Positions 35,372 through 45,656 of a DNA stretch of 64,000 bases are shown piece by piece. The DNA comes from an uncultured Alphaproteobacteria bacterium (GTDB taxonomy: Bacteria > Pseudomonadota > Alphaproteobacteria > Rhizobiales > Rhizobiaceae): assembly GCA_929200315.1 (NCBI GenBank), contig CAKMZB010000001.1:1-64000 (forward strand), written 5' to 3'. The notes beneath the pieces were generated by a model, which saw nothing but the letters and a program-made list of their open reading frames with translations, had not been told where the DNA came from and did no database searches. Positions within the stretch are counted from its first letter, which is position 1. Each line of letters begins with the position of its first letter. The position numbers and the translations under genes were made by a program.

Positions 35372-36871
35372 ATGTCCGCAATCATCGACACCTCCACCGG
35401 TAGCACCGCCCTCACTTTTGATGACGTGCTGCTTCAGCCAGGCCATTCGGAAGTGCTGCCTGGCGAGACGGATATCTCCGCCCGCCTGACGGATGACATC
35501 ACCCTCAACCTGCCTATCCTTTCCGCCGCCATGGATACAGTCACCGAATCCAACCTTGCCATTGCCATGGCACAGGCGGGGGGAATGGGGATCATTCACC
35601 GCAATTTGACGCCGGAAAAGCAGGCTGAAGAAGTGCAACAGGTGAAGAAATTCGAGAGCGGGATGGTGATCAATCCGCTCACCATCGGCCCGGATGCGAC
35701 TCTCGCCGATGCTCTAGCGCTGATGCAGACGCACAATATTTCTGGGATTCCGGTGGTGGAAAATGGCGGCACCGGTGGGCGCGTGACCGGACGACTCGTC
35801 GGCATTCTCACCAACCGCGACGTGCGCTTTGCAGATGATCCGGGCCAGCGCGTCTATGAGTTGATGACGCGCGAAGGGCTCGTCACCGTTCGGGAGGGTG
35901 TAGAACAAGCACAGGCGAAGAAGCTGCTTCACACCAATCGCATCGAAAAGCTGTTGGTGGTGGACGCCAAGGAGCGTTGCACCGGACTCATCACAGTCAA
36001 AGATATGGAAAAGAGCAAACTCAATCCGGCTGCCACCAAAGACGCCCAGGGTTCTCTGCGTGTGGGCGCGGCCACCACAGTCGGGCCGGACGGGATGGAG
36101 CGGGCCGAGCGGTTGATCGACGCAGGCGTCGACGTGCTTGTGGTGGACACCGCTCACGGTCATTCCCAGCGAGTGCTTGATGCGGTCACCGCGGTGAAGA
36201 AGCTGTCTAATCAAGTGCGAATTGCGGCGGGTAATGTCGCGACCGCAGAGGCCACCAAGGCGTTGATCGATGCGGGAGCCGACATAGTGAAAGTCGGCAT
36301 CGGCCCTGGTTCCATTTGCACAACGCGCATGGTGGCCGGTGTGGGCATGCCGCAGTTTTCCGCCATCATGGGTGCGGTTGAGGCGGCGCAATCTTCCAAC
36401 ACGGCGATCATTGCCGACGGCGGCATCAAATATTCCGGCGATCTTGCTAAGGCACTGGCGGCGGGGGCCTCAGTGGCGATGGCAGGTTCGCTGCTTGCCG
36501 GGACGGATGAGAGCCCCGGCGAGGTCTATCTTCACCAGGGCCGCTCGTTCAAAAGCTACCGTGGCATGGGTTCGGTCGGCGCCATGGCTCGCGGCTCAGC
36601 AGACCGTTATTTCCAATCGGAAGTCACGGACGAGCTTAAGCTCGTTCCGGAGGGTATCGAGGGGCAGGTGCCTTACAAAGGGCCGGTTGGCTCGGTGCTG
36701 CATCAGCTCGCAGGTGGCCTTCGCGCCTCCATGGGCTATGTGGGTGGAAAAACGCTGGATGATTTTCGTGACAAGGCGCGATTTGTACGCATATCCAATG
36801 CCGGATTGCGTGAAAGCCACGCCCACTCAGTTTCCATCACGCGCGAAAGCCCGAATTATTCAGGACGATAG
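35372..36871 (+). CDS. guaB: IMP dehydrogenase
   Basis: A 499-residue enzyme converting IMP to XMP with NAD. The N-terminal [10 protein letters not shown] segment is near 13-22, two CBS domains lie at about 100-220, and the catalytic loop [11 protein letters not shown] with the active cysteine is near 309-318. The flap motif [10 protein letters not shown] is near 395. I prefer the ATG at 35372, which gives the normal family length; 35327 would add 15 unconserved residues. No strong ribosome site decides between them. guaA lies 3.5 kb downstream. Confidence 0.93.
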   Translation: MSAIIDTSTGSTALTFDDVLLQPGHSEVLPGETDISARLTDDITLNLPILSAAMDTVTESNLAIAMAQAGGMGIIHRNLTPEKQAEEVQQVKKFESGMVINPLTIGPDATLADALALMQTHNISGIPVVENGGTGGRVTGRLVGILTNRDVRFADDPGQRVYELMTREGLVTVREGVEQAQAKKLLHTNRIEKLLVVDAKERCTGLITVKDMEKSKLNPAATKDAQGSLRVGAATTVGPDGMERAERLIDAGVDVLVVDTAHGHSQRVLDAVTAVKKLSNQVRIAAGNVATAEATKALIDAGADIVKVGIGPGSICTTRMVAGVGMPQFSAIMGAVEAAQSSNTAIIADGGIKYSGDLAKALAAGASVAMAGSLLAGTDESPGEVYLHQGRSFKSYRGMGSVGAMARGSADRYFQSEVTDELKLVPEGIEGQVPYKGPVGSVLHQLAGGLRASMGYVGGKTLDDFRDKARFVRISNAGLRESHAHSVSITRESPNYSGR

Positions 36872-36874
36872 ATT

Positions 36875-37333
36875 ATGGACATGATCGAACCTCTCTGGAC
36901 GTTTGCCGCAGACATCAAGGTCCGTGTCCTCATCCTCATCGTGCTGGCGCAGATGGTGTTGGCCGTGCGGCTATACAGCGAGATGGCCAGGCAGCGCTTC
37001 CGCGCCGTGAAGGAAGGTCGTGTCGACAAGAACGTTTACAAAGCGACGCAAAACGAGCCTGAAGATGTTGCGGTCTATTCCCGCGTGGTGACCAACCAGT
37101 TTGAAGCGCCGGTTCTCTTTTTTGCGCTCATCGCCATGGGTTTCGCGCTTAATGTGACGAGCTGGCTCACCGTGGTGTTGGCGTTGATTTTCGTCATTTT
37201 ACGCTGGGTTCATGCCGCAGAGATGACAGGTGCTCATGATGTCCTGCGACGCCGTCGGATATTCCTGCGCTCCTTCCAGGTGCTGATTGTTATGATGCTG
37301 GAATTTGCCATTTCCGCCATGCTTTGGGCCTGA
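36875..37333 (+). CDS. MAPEG-family membrane protein
   Basis: A 152-residue integral membrane protein with four hydrophobic helices. The pattern ENxEP-like QNEPEDVAVYSRVVTNQFEA near 57-76 is the MAPEG hallmark region linking helices 1 and 2, and LRWVHAAEM follows in helix 3. MAPEG proteins include glutathione-dependent peroxidases and transferases, but most bacterial members are unassigned. It sits 3 bases after guaB and 3 before rsmB. Confidence 0.78.
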   Translation: MDMIEPLWTFAADIKVRVLILIVLAQMVLAVRLYSEMARQRFRAVKEGRVDKNVYKATQNEPEDVAVYSRVVTNQFEAPVLFFALIAMGFALNVTSWLTVVLALIFVILRWVHAAEMTGAHDVLRRRRIFLRSFQVLIVMMLEFAISAMLWA

Positions 37334-37336
37334 CCC

Positions 37337-38626
37337 ATGCGCCTTGGAGGCCGCGCGCAGGCGGCCATTGACGTTCTCTCAGACATTGAACGCCGCAAGC
37401 GCCCGGTGGCGGAAGCGCTGAAGGCGTGGGGGCTGGATCATCGTTTTGCCGGGTCCGGCGACCGGGCAGCGATCGGTAATCTTGTCTATGACGCGCTTCG
37501 AAGCCGCGCCTCGACACAATATCTCATGGACAGCGACAAGACGCGGAGACTGGTGCTCGGTACGCTGCTGCGCTCCTGGGGTTACAGCGCAGAGGCGCTG
37601 AACGTGGAACTTGCCGAAGACCGCCACGCGCCTGATCCGCTGAGGGAAGAAGGGGCGCAGCCCTTCGCAAGCCGTGATCAGCAGGATGCGGAAGATCATG
37701 TCCGCGCCGATATTCCACAATGGCTTGTCCCGTCTTTTCAGGCGAATTTCGATGAAGCCTGGGTCGAGGAGGCGCGAGGCTTTGCAAAGCGTCCGCCGGT
37801 GAACCTGCGGGTCAACACGCTGAAGGCCGGGCGTGCCAAGGTGATGCGTGCGCTTGAACGGGCAAAGGCGAAAGAGACCATCATAGCCCGCCACGGCCTG
37901 CGCATACCGGCTGGGAGTGGCGCCGCGCGCCAGCCCAATGTCACTGCCGATAGTGCTTATCAGAAGGGCTTCTTCGAAGTGCAGGACGAGGGCAGCCAGA
38001 TTGTTTCCGATCTTATTTTTGCCCAGCCTGGCGAGCAGGTGCTCGACCTTTGCGCCGGTGCGGGTGGCAAGAGCCTTGCCCTTGCCGCGGCGATGGAAAA
38101 TCGAGGTCAGATTCATGCCTATGATGTCGACCGTCAGCGCCTCAAACCGATCCACGAGCGATTGCGTCGCGCGGGTGTTCGTAATGTTCAGGTGCATGAA
38201 CCGGAGAGCGATCTCTCCGTTCTGGTCGGCAAGATGGATCGCGTTGTCGTTGATGCGCCCTGCACCGGCACTGGCACTTGGCGGCGGCATCCGCATGCCA
38301 AATGGAAACTCACCACGGAGCAACTCGAGACACGTCTGACGCAGCAGGAGGAAGTCTTCTCCCAAGCCGCGCCGTTTGTGCGACCGGGTGGTTTTCTTAT
38401 CTATATCACCTGCTCCGTTCTGCCTGAGGAGAATGAGAACCAGGTGGTTGCCTTTCTGGAGGAGAATGCAGAATTCGAACTCCTTTCTGTGGGCGAGGTT
38501 TGGCAAGATCTTTTTGGCTTTGATAAGCTGCAACCCTGGTCTTCAGACATGAAATCCATCACGCTGACTCCGGCGAGCACTGGCACAGACGGTTTCTTTA
38601 TCGCCGTATTGGGCCGTAAGGTTTGA
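37337..38626 (+). CDS. rsmB: RsmB/NOP-family rRNA cytosine-C5 methyltransferase
   Basis: A 429-residue class I methyltransferase with an N-terminal NusB-like RNA-binding region (about 1-150) and a SAM domain. The SAM loop DLCAGAGGKSLA is near 237-248. The two catalytic cysteines are in VVDAPCTGTG near 306 and ITCSVLPEEN near 357. It methylates 16S rRNA, probably C967. It follows the MAPEG gene closely. Confidence 0.85.
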   Translation: MRLGGRAQAAIDVLSDIERRKRPVAEALKAWGLDHRFAGSGDRAAIGNLVYDALRSRASTQYLMDSDKTRRLVLGTLLRSWGYSAEALNVELAEDRHAPDPLREEGAQPFASRDQQDAEDHVRADIPQWLVPSFQANFDEAWVEEARGFAKRPPVNLRVNTLKAGRAKVMRALERAKAKETIIARHGLRIPAGSGAARQPNVTADSAYQKGFFEVQDEGSQIVSDLIFAQPGEQVLDLCAGAGGKSLALAAAMENRGQIHAYDVDRQRLKPIHERLRRAGVRNVQVHEPESDLSVLVGKMDRVVVDAPCTGTGTWRRHPHAKWKLTTEQLETRLTQQEEVFSQAAPFVRPGGFLIYITCSVLPEENENQVVAFLEENAEFELLSVGEVWQDLFGFDKLQPWSSDMKSITLTPASTGTDGFFIAVLGRKV

Positions 38627-38697
38627 GCTGCGGCTTGAACCAAGTGCTACCCCCGCACGTTCCTCATTCAACAATTGTCATGGGATGGGCCTCATCG

Positions 38698-39141
38698 ATG
38701 AATTTTCTGATCCTGCTCGTCTTTATTATTGTTGTTGAGGCGGTGGGGGCCGCAATTGGCCTCTTTTTCATTCCAGGTGAATGGTATGCGGGGTTGGCAA
38801 AGCCACCTTTCAGTCCGCCGAACCAGATTTTCGGCATTGTTTGGCCTGCGCTTTACCTGCTGGTCGCCATTGCCGGTTGGCGCGTCTTTACCCGCAAGAT
38901 TGAAGGCTGGGGCCTCTGGGTTGGACAAATGGTGCTGAACTGGACTTGGTCACCAGTTTTCTTTGGCCTCCACCTCATCTTCTGGGGAATATGGGTAATC
39001 CTTGGCGCGTTCGTGCTGTCGCTCGCGTTCATCGCAACGAGCTGGAAGCATGACAGGATAGCGGCTTGGTGCTTCGTGCCTTACGCGGCCTGGCTCGGCT
39101 TTGCGCTGTTACTCAATGTCTCGGTCTGGTGGTTGAACTAG
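38698..39141 (+). CDS. tspO: TspO/MBR-family protein
   Basis: A 147-residue five-helix membrane protein of the TspO/peripheral benzodiazepine receptor family. The diagnostic WYAGLAKPPFSPPNQIFGIVW block is near 27-47 and NWTWSPVFF near 81-89. Family members bind porphyrins and tune stress or pigment responses. The ATG at 38698 has GGGATGGG upstream and begins directly at the first helix. Confidence 0.88.
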   Translation: MNFLILLVFIIVVEAVGAAIGLFFIPGEWYAGLAKPPFSPPNQIFGIVWPALYLLVAIAGWRVFTRKIEGWGLWVGQMVLNWTWSPVFFGLHLIFWGIWVILGAFVLSLAFIATSWKHDRIAAWCFVPYAAWLGFALLLNVSVWWLN

Positions 39142-39279
39142 TCGACGGCGCTCTCTTTCTTGGCCGCATAGGCAATGGTGGTCGGCAACGCCATGACAAA
39201 TTTGTCGAAAGGCCAACGGTCCTGTGTGCAAGCGCTTGTGTCGCGTTGCGGCGACCTGTCGGAGGTTTTAGGGCAGGCC

Positions 39280-40866
39280 ATGGCACAGCATCCCTTAGAA
39301 CAGGCGCTTGAAGCGCAGCTCGACTCGGTCCTGGTGATCGACTTTGGCAGCCAGGTCACCCAGCTCATCGCGAGGCGGGTGCGGGAGGCAGGCGTCTATT
39401 GCGAAATTGTCCCGTTTCAGACCGCTGAAGAAGCCTTCCAACGCCTGACACCAAGGGCCGTGATCTTGTCCGGGGGGCCGGCTTCAGTGGTGGACGAAGG
39501 CAGCCCGCGAGCGCCGGACGGCCTGTTTGAAGCTGACGTTCCGGTACTTGCCATTTGCTATGGCCAGCAAACCCTCGCCGCGCAGCTTGGCGGGGCCGTC
39601 GAAGGTGGCCACCATCGTGAATTTGGCCGTGCGACCATTACGGTCCACAAGGAAAGTCCGCTCTACAAGGGTGTCTGGGAGACCGGCACAGATCACAGCG
39701 TGTGGATGAGCCACGGTGACCGCGTCACGCGTCTGCCGGAGGGTTTCGAGGTTGTTGCGACCTCGCCCAACGCGCCCATGGCCATCGCAGTGAACGAAGA
39801 GCGGCGCTATTATACCACGCAGTTCCACCCGGAAGTCGTCCACACGCCGGATGGGGCAAAGCTGATTGAAAATTTCGTCACCGGCATCGCCGGCTGCAAG
39901 CCGGAATGGACCATGGCCGCCTATCGCGAGCAGGCGGTCGCCGCCATCCGTGAACAGGTGGGTGAAGAGGGGCGCGTTATCTGCGGGCTTTCCGGCGGTG
40001 TTGATTCCTCGGTCGCCGCGATGCTCATCCACGAAGCCATTGGCGAGAGGTTGACTTGCATTCTCGTCGACCACGGATTGATGCGTGCCAATGAAGCGGC
40101 TGATGTGGTGGCGATGTTTGCCGAACATACCGACCTCAAGGTCGTGCATGTTGACGCTTCTGAAGTCTTCATCTCCGCTCTGGAAGGCGAAGCGGATCCT
40201 GAAACCAAGCGCAAGATCATCGGCCGCCTCTTCATCGAGACTTTTGAAGAGGAAGCCAAGAAGCTCGGCGGTGCCGATTTTCTGGCGCAGGGCACACTCT
40301 ATCCAGATGTCATCGAGAGCGTCTCTTTCACCGGTGGGCCGAGTGTGACGATCAAGAGCCACCATAATGTGGGCGGCTTGCCCGAGCGCATGAACATGGA
40401 GCTCGTTGAGCCACTGCGTGAGCTCTTCAAGGACGAGGTGCGCCTTCTCGGCGTGGAACTTGGTCTGCCGCCCAGCTTCGTTGGCCGCCACCCCTTCCCA
40501 GGCCCAGGCCTCGGCATCCGCCTGCCTGGCGGCGTAACGCGCGAGAAGTTGGATATTCTGCGTGCGGCGGACGCGATCTATCTCGACGAAATCCGTAAGG
40601 CTGGCCTTTACGATACGATCTGGCAGGCGTTCGCGGTGCTGCTGCCGGTGCAGACCGTTGGGGTGATGGGAGACGGACGTACCTATGAATTCGTTTGCGC
40701 CCTACGCGCTGTCACCTCGGTCGATGGTATGACGGCGGACTTCTACCCCTATGATATGGCCTTTCTTGGCAATGCCGCGACCCGTATCATCAACGAAGTG
40801 CGCGGCATTAACCGCGTGGTCTATGACGTGACAAGCAAGCCGCCGGGCACGATCGAGTGGGAGTAA
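39280..40866 (+). CDS. guaA: GMP synthase (glutamine-hydrolysing)
   Basis: A 528-residue two-part enzyme making GMP from XMP. The glutamine amidotransferase domain has LAICYGQQ with the nucleophilic Cys near 92 and FHPE near 184. The ATP pyrophosphatase P-loop GLSGGVDSS is near 237-245, and the C-terminal dimerisation domain ends [10 protein letters not shown] start at the ATG at 39280, giving normal length; the frame is open back to 39175 without conserved sequence. Confidence 0.93.
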   Translation: MAQHPLEQALEAQLDSVLVIDFGSQVTQLIARRVREAGVYCEIVPFQTAEEAFQRLTPRAVILSGGPASVVDEGSPRAPDGLFEADVPVLAICYGQQTLAAQLGGAVEGGHHREFGRATITVHKESPLYKGVWETGTDHSVWMSHGDRVTRLPEGFEVVATSPNAPMAIAVNEERRYYTTQFHPEVVHTPDGAKLIENFVTGIAGCKPEWTMAAYREQAVAAIREQVGEEGRVICGLSGGVDSSVAAMLIHEAIGERLTCILVDHGLMRANEAADVVAMFAEHTDLKVVHVDASEVFISALEGEADPETKRKIIGRLFIETFEEEAKKLGGADFLAQGTLYPDVIESVSFTGGPSVTIKSHHNVGGLPERMNMELVEPLRELFKDEVRLLGVELGLPPSFVGRHPFPGPGLGIRLPGGVTREKLDILRAADAIYLDEIRKAGLYDTIWQAFAVLLPVQTVGVMGDGRTYEFVCALRAVTSVDGMTADFYPYDMAFLGNAATRIINEVRGINRVVYDVTSKPPGTIEWE

Positions 40867-40953
40867 ACTCCATCTACCAACCCAGAGATGGATAGAATTT
40901 AGATCTAGGTAGAATTTGGTGCTAGATTTTAGAAAGATTAATGGATTGATCTT

Positions 40954-42897
40954 TTGAATTATAGAGCGGAAATCGATGGCTTGAGAGCAATAGCAGTCTT
41001 ATCTGTTATTTTGTACCATGCTCAAGTAAAGTTCCTCGGAATAGATTGGTTTGAAGGTGGATTTATTGGTGTAGATATATTCTTCGTTATCAGTGGCTAT
41101 CTCATAACGCGTATTATTTTGAATGAAATTTATGAAAAAAATAGTTTCAATTTTTTCAGATTCTATGTGCGTAGAACGCGGAGAATATTACCAGCATTAT
41201 TACTCGTTATTGCTGCTTGTTTTCCTTTTGCCTGGAAAATATTTCTGCCAGCTGATTTGGTAGATTTTGCCGGAAGTGCTCTATCAGCAATAGGGTTCGG
41301 TTCAAATTTCTATTTCTATTATTCAGCTGCAGAATACGGCGCTGATCCAGCATTTCTTAAGCCGCTGCTCCACACGTGGAGCTTAGGTGTTGAGGAGCAG
41401 TTCTACATTGTAACTCCTGTTATTATTTTTCTAATTTGGAAATTTGCTCCTCACCTACTGCTCACACTGATCATTGGAATGTTTCTTCTGAGCATTCAAT
41501 TCGCGCATGTACTGGATGAGAGGAATTCAGCGTTTAATTTTTTCCTATCGTTTTCTCGTTTCTGGGAATTATTTGTTGGATCGATACTAGCATACGGAGA
41601 ATTGAAATATGGAAGAGTAAAGGGAAAATTTATATTTCAAATTTTCCCATTTTTGGGAATTTTTATAACTATAGCTAGTGTTTTATTATTTGATGAAAAT
41701 ACACCTCATCCAAATTTTCAAACACTAATACCAGTATTTGGCGTCGTTCTCATAATTGTATTTTGTTCAAAGAACGACTTTGTTGGGCGATCGTTGTCAT
41801 CAAAGCCATTTGTCGGAATCGGGCTTATTAGTTATTCATTGTATTTATGGCATTTTCCAATTTTTGCTTTTGGCCGCACTAATTCATCCGATGTTTCAAA
41901 TTTTGATAAATTGGAATGGATATTGTTGAGTTTCGGTCTGTCGTTTCTCAGTTTCAAATTTGTAGAAACACCCTTCAGAACAAAGAAATTTTCAAATGAA
42001 CAATTCTCCTTCTATTGTCTCACAATTGTAGGATGTATTTCTCTATCTTCAGTGTATATCATTTATTCAAATGGTGCAGATTTCACTATTCGAGAATATG
42101 ACGAAGCAGTAATCCCATCTACACGAGAGGACGCGTCGATTGCTCTAGTTGGTGATTCTCATGCCAGACATTTATTGCCTGGCTTGAATTTTTGGACGAA
42201 TGGTGATGTTAAACCATATATATCTCCGGGATGCATCCCTTTCCGTAATGTCGATCGTCATGACTTTAGATATGAACCTGGAAAATGTGCTGAATACATA
42301 AATCAATCTTTGGATGAGATTGTTAATTCGAAATTTGTAAAATCAGTAATACTCACTTCGATGGGACCTGTATATCTGGATAATACTGCATTTCAACAAC
42401 AGCATGAAATTAGAATTAGACGTCAATTTGTTTTAGATTTAGAAGATCCAACTATTAGAGATAGGTATTTGATATACAAGAATGGATTCAAAAGAACTGT
42501 TGAGGAGTTATTGGAAAATGATAAAGAGGTATATTTTATTATAGATATACCAGAGCTTGGAAGGCAATTCCGCAGATGTTTGATTAGGGATGCCATTCAG
42601 AAATATAGACCATTTGGACCGTATAAGGTCCGAGCGGATGTTTTGAACAGTGATGAGTGTCAATATGAACGCTATCTATACGATCAACGTACGTCAAATT
42701 ATAGAAATATGTTGAAAAAGTTGGAGAATGATTACCCGAGTGTTAGATTTATTGATCCTGTAAGCTTTTTCTGTGATAATCAGGTATGTCGAGGATTTTC
42801 CGGAAATCATTTTTTATATACCGATGCTGATCACTTGACGTTAGTGGGGTCTATTTTAGTTGTCAGATATTTTTTGGATTCATTGGGCGATTTTTGA
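40954..42897 (+). CDS. OafA/YrhL-type acyltransferase with C-terminal SGNH domain
   Basis: A 647-residue membrane acyltransferase. The N-terminal NYRAEIDGLRAIAVLSV opening and HTWSLGVEEQFYI near 141-153 define the acyltransferase-3 domain with about ten helices. From about residue 395 an SGNH-like domain follows with VGDSHARH and a late DADHLT dyad. Such proteins O-acetylate surface or secreted glycans. The start is TTG. Base composition is far more AT-rich than all neighbours, which marks recent acquisition. Confidence 0.87.
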   Translation: MNYRAEIDGLRAIAVLSVILYHAQVKFLGIDWFEGGFIGVDIFFVISGYLITRIILNEIYEKNSFNFFRFYVRRTRRILPALLLVIAACFPFAWKIFLPADLVDFAGSALSAIGFGSNFYFYYSAAEYGADPAFLKPLLHTWSLGVEEQFYIVTPVIIFLIWKFAPHLLLTLIIGMFLLSIQFAHVLDERNSAFNFFLSFSRFWELFVGSILAYGELKYGRVKGKFIFQIFPFLGIFITIASVLLFDENTPHPNFQTLIPVFGVVLIIVFCSKNDFVGRSLSSKPFVGIGLISYSLYLWHFPIFAFGRTNSSDVSNFDKLEWILLSFGLSFLSFKFVETPFRTKKFSNEQFSFYCLTIVGCISLSSVYIIYSNGADFTIREYDEAVIPSTREDASIALVGDSHARHLLPGLNFWTNGDVKPYISPGCIPFRNVDRHDFRYEPGKCAEYINQSLDEIVNSKFVKSVILTSMGPVYLDNTAFQQQHEIRIRRQFVLDLEDPTIRDRYLIYKNGFKRTVEELLENDKEVYFIIDIPELGRQFRRCLIRDAIQKYRPFGPYKVRADVLNSDECQYERYLYDQRTSNYRNMLKKLENDYPSVRFIDPVSFFCDNQVCRGFSGNHFLYTDADHLTLVGSILVVRYFLDSLGDF

Positions 42898-43027
42898 TTT
42901 TGATATATTTGTTAGATTTCGTATTTATTTTATGTCTGAAATTTTATCGCACATGTTTCGCGTCACTTCTGATCTATTCATCATTATGTGAGATTGTGTG
43001 AACCGTAGCCGTATTAGGGGGTGCATC

Positions 43028-43385
43028 ATGCTTCTTCTCATAATTGGCCTCGCGCTCTTTCTCGATCTGCATTTCGTGAGGGTTACGGCATCACAATGGC
43101 GGCTGGCGATGATCGAAGAAAAGGGAGAGGCGATCTGGAAGGGTATTTGTTCGCTTTTGCCCATTGTTGGGTTTGTAGCGTTGGTCTGAGGCTATGCGCT
43201 TACCCGTGATGCTGACGCCTTTACTCTATGGGGCGGTCGATTGGGACAGGTCAGTTGCGCCTGTTTCCGTTCCCATCGCGATCTGGATGGTGATCGCCGC
43301 CAATTTTCCGGCAGGCTTTCTCAGGCGGTTCAAGCAGTATCCGATGCTCTAGGGCACGGTCATTTGGTCAGCAACGCATCTGCTA
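43028..43385 (+). pseudogene. Decayed partial copy of nnrU
   Basis: The sequence aligns with the first two thirds of the intact NnrU-like gene at 44331. The opening reads MLLLIIGLALFLDLH against MLLLTIGLVLFLGIH, and WRLAMIEEKGEAIWKGI against WRLKMMEEKGEGLWKGI. Two tryptophan codons have become stops (TGA at 43187-43189, TAG at 43350-43352), and an extra base near 43230 shifts the frame. Similarity fades after about 43385. It is a dead duplicate flanking the foreign methyltransferase gene. Confidence 0.85.
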
Positions 43386-43419
43386 TAGTTGTCGATGCGT
43401 ATCAGGTTTGGATCCTCGT

Positions 43420-44256
43420 ATGAGTCACAAGGTTATTTCTGTCATCGAAGCCTCTGATTTGCCGAAAGCCGATTTGTGGCTTGCCGAAGCCCAATTTGGT
43501 TTTCGCCATGTGAGAGAGCAGTTGGACAATACTGAAGGACCGCTCGACATATTGGAGGTCGGGTGTGGAAGCGGGATTTTGCTCTCGATGCTGTCGGAAG
43601 ATTATCCGAACCATAGCTTCACGGGTATTGAACCGTTTGGTGACGGGTTCTCAGCGCTTGAAGAGCTGACCTCTGTGGTGAGTGGTGCGGGCGTAGAGAT
43701 AGAGATCTGTAGTTATGAAGAATATGGCACGGATCAGAAATATGATCTGATCTACTGCGTGAACGTCTTTGAGCACGTGGATGATTGGCGGCATTTCCTG
43801 ACCTGGGCCGCTGGCAGGTTGAAGGACGGAGGCACCTTCTTCGTTCTCTGTCCGAATTATGGTTTTCCGTACGAGAGCCATTTCCGAATACCGATATTCG
43901 CTGGTAAGCCGCTAACGCATCGCCTCTTTAGGGGGCATATTGAAAGATTCGAGGAAGACCAGGATGTTGTTGGTTTGTGGAATTCCCTCAACTTTGTGAA
44001 AAAGGGTGAAGTGAAACGGTTCGTCAGAGCCAAAGCATCTGAGTTGAATATTGAATTATTCGATCAGACGCAGATCGTGGACGATATGGTCAGCCGTGTA
44101 GCTGATGATGCGGAGTTTCGTAAACGGCAGGCATTTGTTGGAAACGTAGCGGTGTTTCTACGGAAATTTGGCGTTTTCAGAATCTTGAAGCTGTTTCCGA
44201 ATTTTCTGCCTTACATGAAGCTATCTTTTGTCAAAGGTGGTTGCCGTCACGTCTGA
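43420..44256 (+). CDS. Class I SAM-dependent methyltransferase
   Basis: A 278-residue methyltransferase. The SAM-binding loop EVGCGSG is near 46-52, the acidic GIEPF strand end near 71, and the motif IYCVNVFEHVDDW near 110, as in small-molecule and glycan methyltransferases (Methyltransf_11/23 type). The ATG at 43420 is preferred to an upstream TTG. It lies between the dead and the intact nnrU copies, next to the acyltransferase, so a surface-polysaccharide role is possible. The acceptor is unknown. Confidence 0.8.
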   Translation: MSHKVISVIEASDLPKADLWLAEAQFGFRHVREQLDNTEGPLDILEVGCGSGILLSMLSEDYPNHSFTGIEPFGDGFSALEELTSVVSGAGVEIEICSYEEYGTDQKYDLIYCVNVFEHVDDWRHFLTWAAGRLKDGGTFFVLCPNYGFPYESHFRIPIFAGKPLTHRLFRGHIERFEEDQDVVGLWNSLNFVKKGEVKRFVRAKASELNIELFDQTQIVDDMVSRVADDAEFRKRQAFVGNVAVFLRKFGVFRILKLFPNFLPYMKLSFVKGGCRHV

Positions 44257-44330
44257 ACGTTTGGCGCGTCTTCCCAATTATTGCGGCAGATGCGAGGTTG
44301 CAGGCAACGTAACCGGGCATCGGATGCACC

Positions 44331-44915
44331 ATGCTTCTTCTTACTATCGGCCTCGTGCTTTTCCTCGGTATCCATCTCTCGCGCACTCTCGTGCCGAATT
44401 GGCGCTTGAAGATGATGGAGGAGAAGGGAGAAGGGCTTTGGAAGGGGATTTACTCCGCCGTTTCCCTTATCGGCCTGGTCGCGCTCATTTGGGGCTATGC
44501 GCTCGCCCGTGACGCCGCCGCCTTCTTCTATGTGCCGGTGGATTGGGGCAGGTCAGTTGCGCTCGTTGCTGTTCCCATCGCGATCTGGATGGTGATCGCC
44601 GCCAATTTTCCGGCAGGTTTTCTCAAGCGGTTCATGCAACATCCGATGCTTTGGGGTACGGTAATCTGGTCGGTGACACATTTGCTCATGAACGGCGATG
44701 CGGCTTCCGTTTTGCTGTTTGGTTCATTCCTCGTTTGGGCTTTGATCACTTTGATCTCCTGCTATCGCAGACCCCGCCAGAACCCGCATGCGGTGGATCC
44801 CGGTAAGGGCACCCATTGGTGGCCGGATGTGGTAAGCCTCATCATCGCGCTCGTCCTTAGTGTTGCGCTTGTTTCTTTTTTGCATGAGTGGCTTTTTGGC
44901 GCAGCGATTGCCTGA
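44331..44915 (+). CDS. nnrU: NnrU-family membrane protein
   Basis: A 194-residue membrane protein with about five hydrophobic helices and the conserved EEKGEGLWKGIYSAVSLIG block near 27-45. NnrU was described in denitrifiers and is related to methyltransferase-like isoprenylcysteine/DUF families, but no nitrogen-oxide genes occur here, so the role is uncertain. This is the intact copy of the pseudogene at 43028. Confidence 0.82.
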   Translation: MLLLTIGLVLFLGIHLSRTLVPNWRLKMMEEKGEGLWKGIYSAVSLIGLVALIWGYALARDAAAFFYVPVDWGRSVALVAVPIAIWMVIAANFPAGFLKRFMQHPMLWGTVIWSVTHLLMNGDAASVLLFGSFLVWALITLISCYRRPRQNPHAVDPGKGTHWWPDVVSLIIALVLSVALVSFLHEWLFGAAIA

Positions 44916-44967
44916 CAGGCTGCTTGCTGTAGAACGCGGCCAATCATGAAACCGGCCAAGGTGAAAT

Positions 44968-45654
44968 ATGTCCGACGATTCTTTTTTCCGTGAGGTGAAC
45001 GAAGAGCTACGCTCGGACCGGGCGCAGGCCTTCTGGTCGGCCTACGGTAAATACATCATCACGGTCGCCGTTGTGATTGTGCTTGCTATCGCAGGGTGGC
45101 GTGGCTGGGAATATTATCAGACAACCGAGACGCAGCGGCAGGGCGATGCTTATCTTGCCGCCATCGATCTTGCGCAGGACGGCTCGCGTGAAGAGGCGCT
45201 TGTCGCGCTTGGCGAGTTGGAGGCTGATGCCAATCCGACTTACCGGGCGCTTGCCCGGATGAGGCATGCTGCAGTGCTGTTGGAAGGTGATGACAAAGAA
45301 GCCGCCGCCGCGCTCTACGATGAGGTCGCCGCGGACAATGGTGTGCCCAGTGATCTGCGTGATATGGCAACAATCCGTGCCGCCATGGTTTTTGTGGACA
45401 TCGGTACCGTCGATGATGTGAGCTCGCGTGTACAACGCCTGACTGCACCTTCCGCACCCTATCGTGGTTCGGCTCGCGAAGCACTCGGCCTTGCTCATTA
45501 CAAGGCCGGTGATCTCGAAGCCGCCTTTACCGAGTTCAAAACGATTGCCGACGACGTGAATCTGCCCACCGGTCTGCGCCAACGTTCTGGCATCCTGTTG
45601 GACGTCATCGCCTCCAAGGGCGGTCCCGTCTATGAGCAAGGTGAGCAGGGCTAG
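44968..45654 (+). CDS. YfgM-like TPR membrane protein
   Basis: A 228-residue protein with a short cytoplasmic head, one membrane helix at about 25-46 ([18 protein letters not shown]) and periplasmic TPR-like repeats ([20 protein letters not shown] near 170). YfgM in enterobacteria assists periplasmic folding near the SecYEG translocon. As in many proteobacteria it is followed directly by der, but the usual bamB gene between them is missing. Confidence 0.82.
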   Translation: MSDDSFFREVNEELRSDRAQAFWSAYGKYIITVAVVIVLAIAGWRGWEYYQTTETQRQGDAYLAAIDLAQDGSREEALVALGELEADANPTYRALARMRHAAVLLEGDDKEAAAALYDEVAADNGVPSDLRDMATIRAAMVFVDIGTVDDVSSRVQRLTAPSAPYRGSAREALGLAHYKAGDLEAAFTEFKTIADDVNLPTGLRQRSGILLDVIASKGGPVYEQGEQG

Positions 45655-45656
45655 TC

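Noticed and set aside
37379-38533. 384-codon open frame antisense to rsmB
   Set aside because: The rsmB frame carries all catalytic motifs, and the antisense frame shows no family features.
39484-40491. 335-codon open frame antisense to guaA
   Set aside because: It lies wholly inside guaA, with no domain or start signal.
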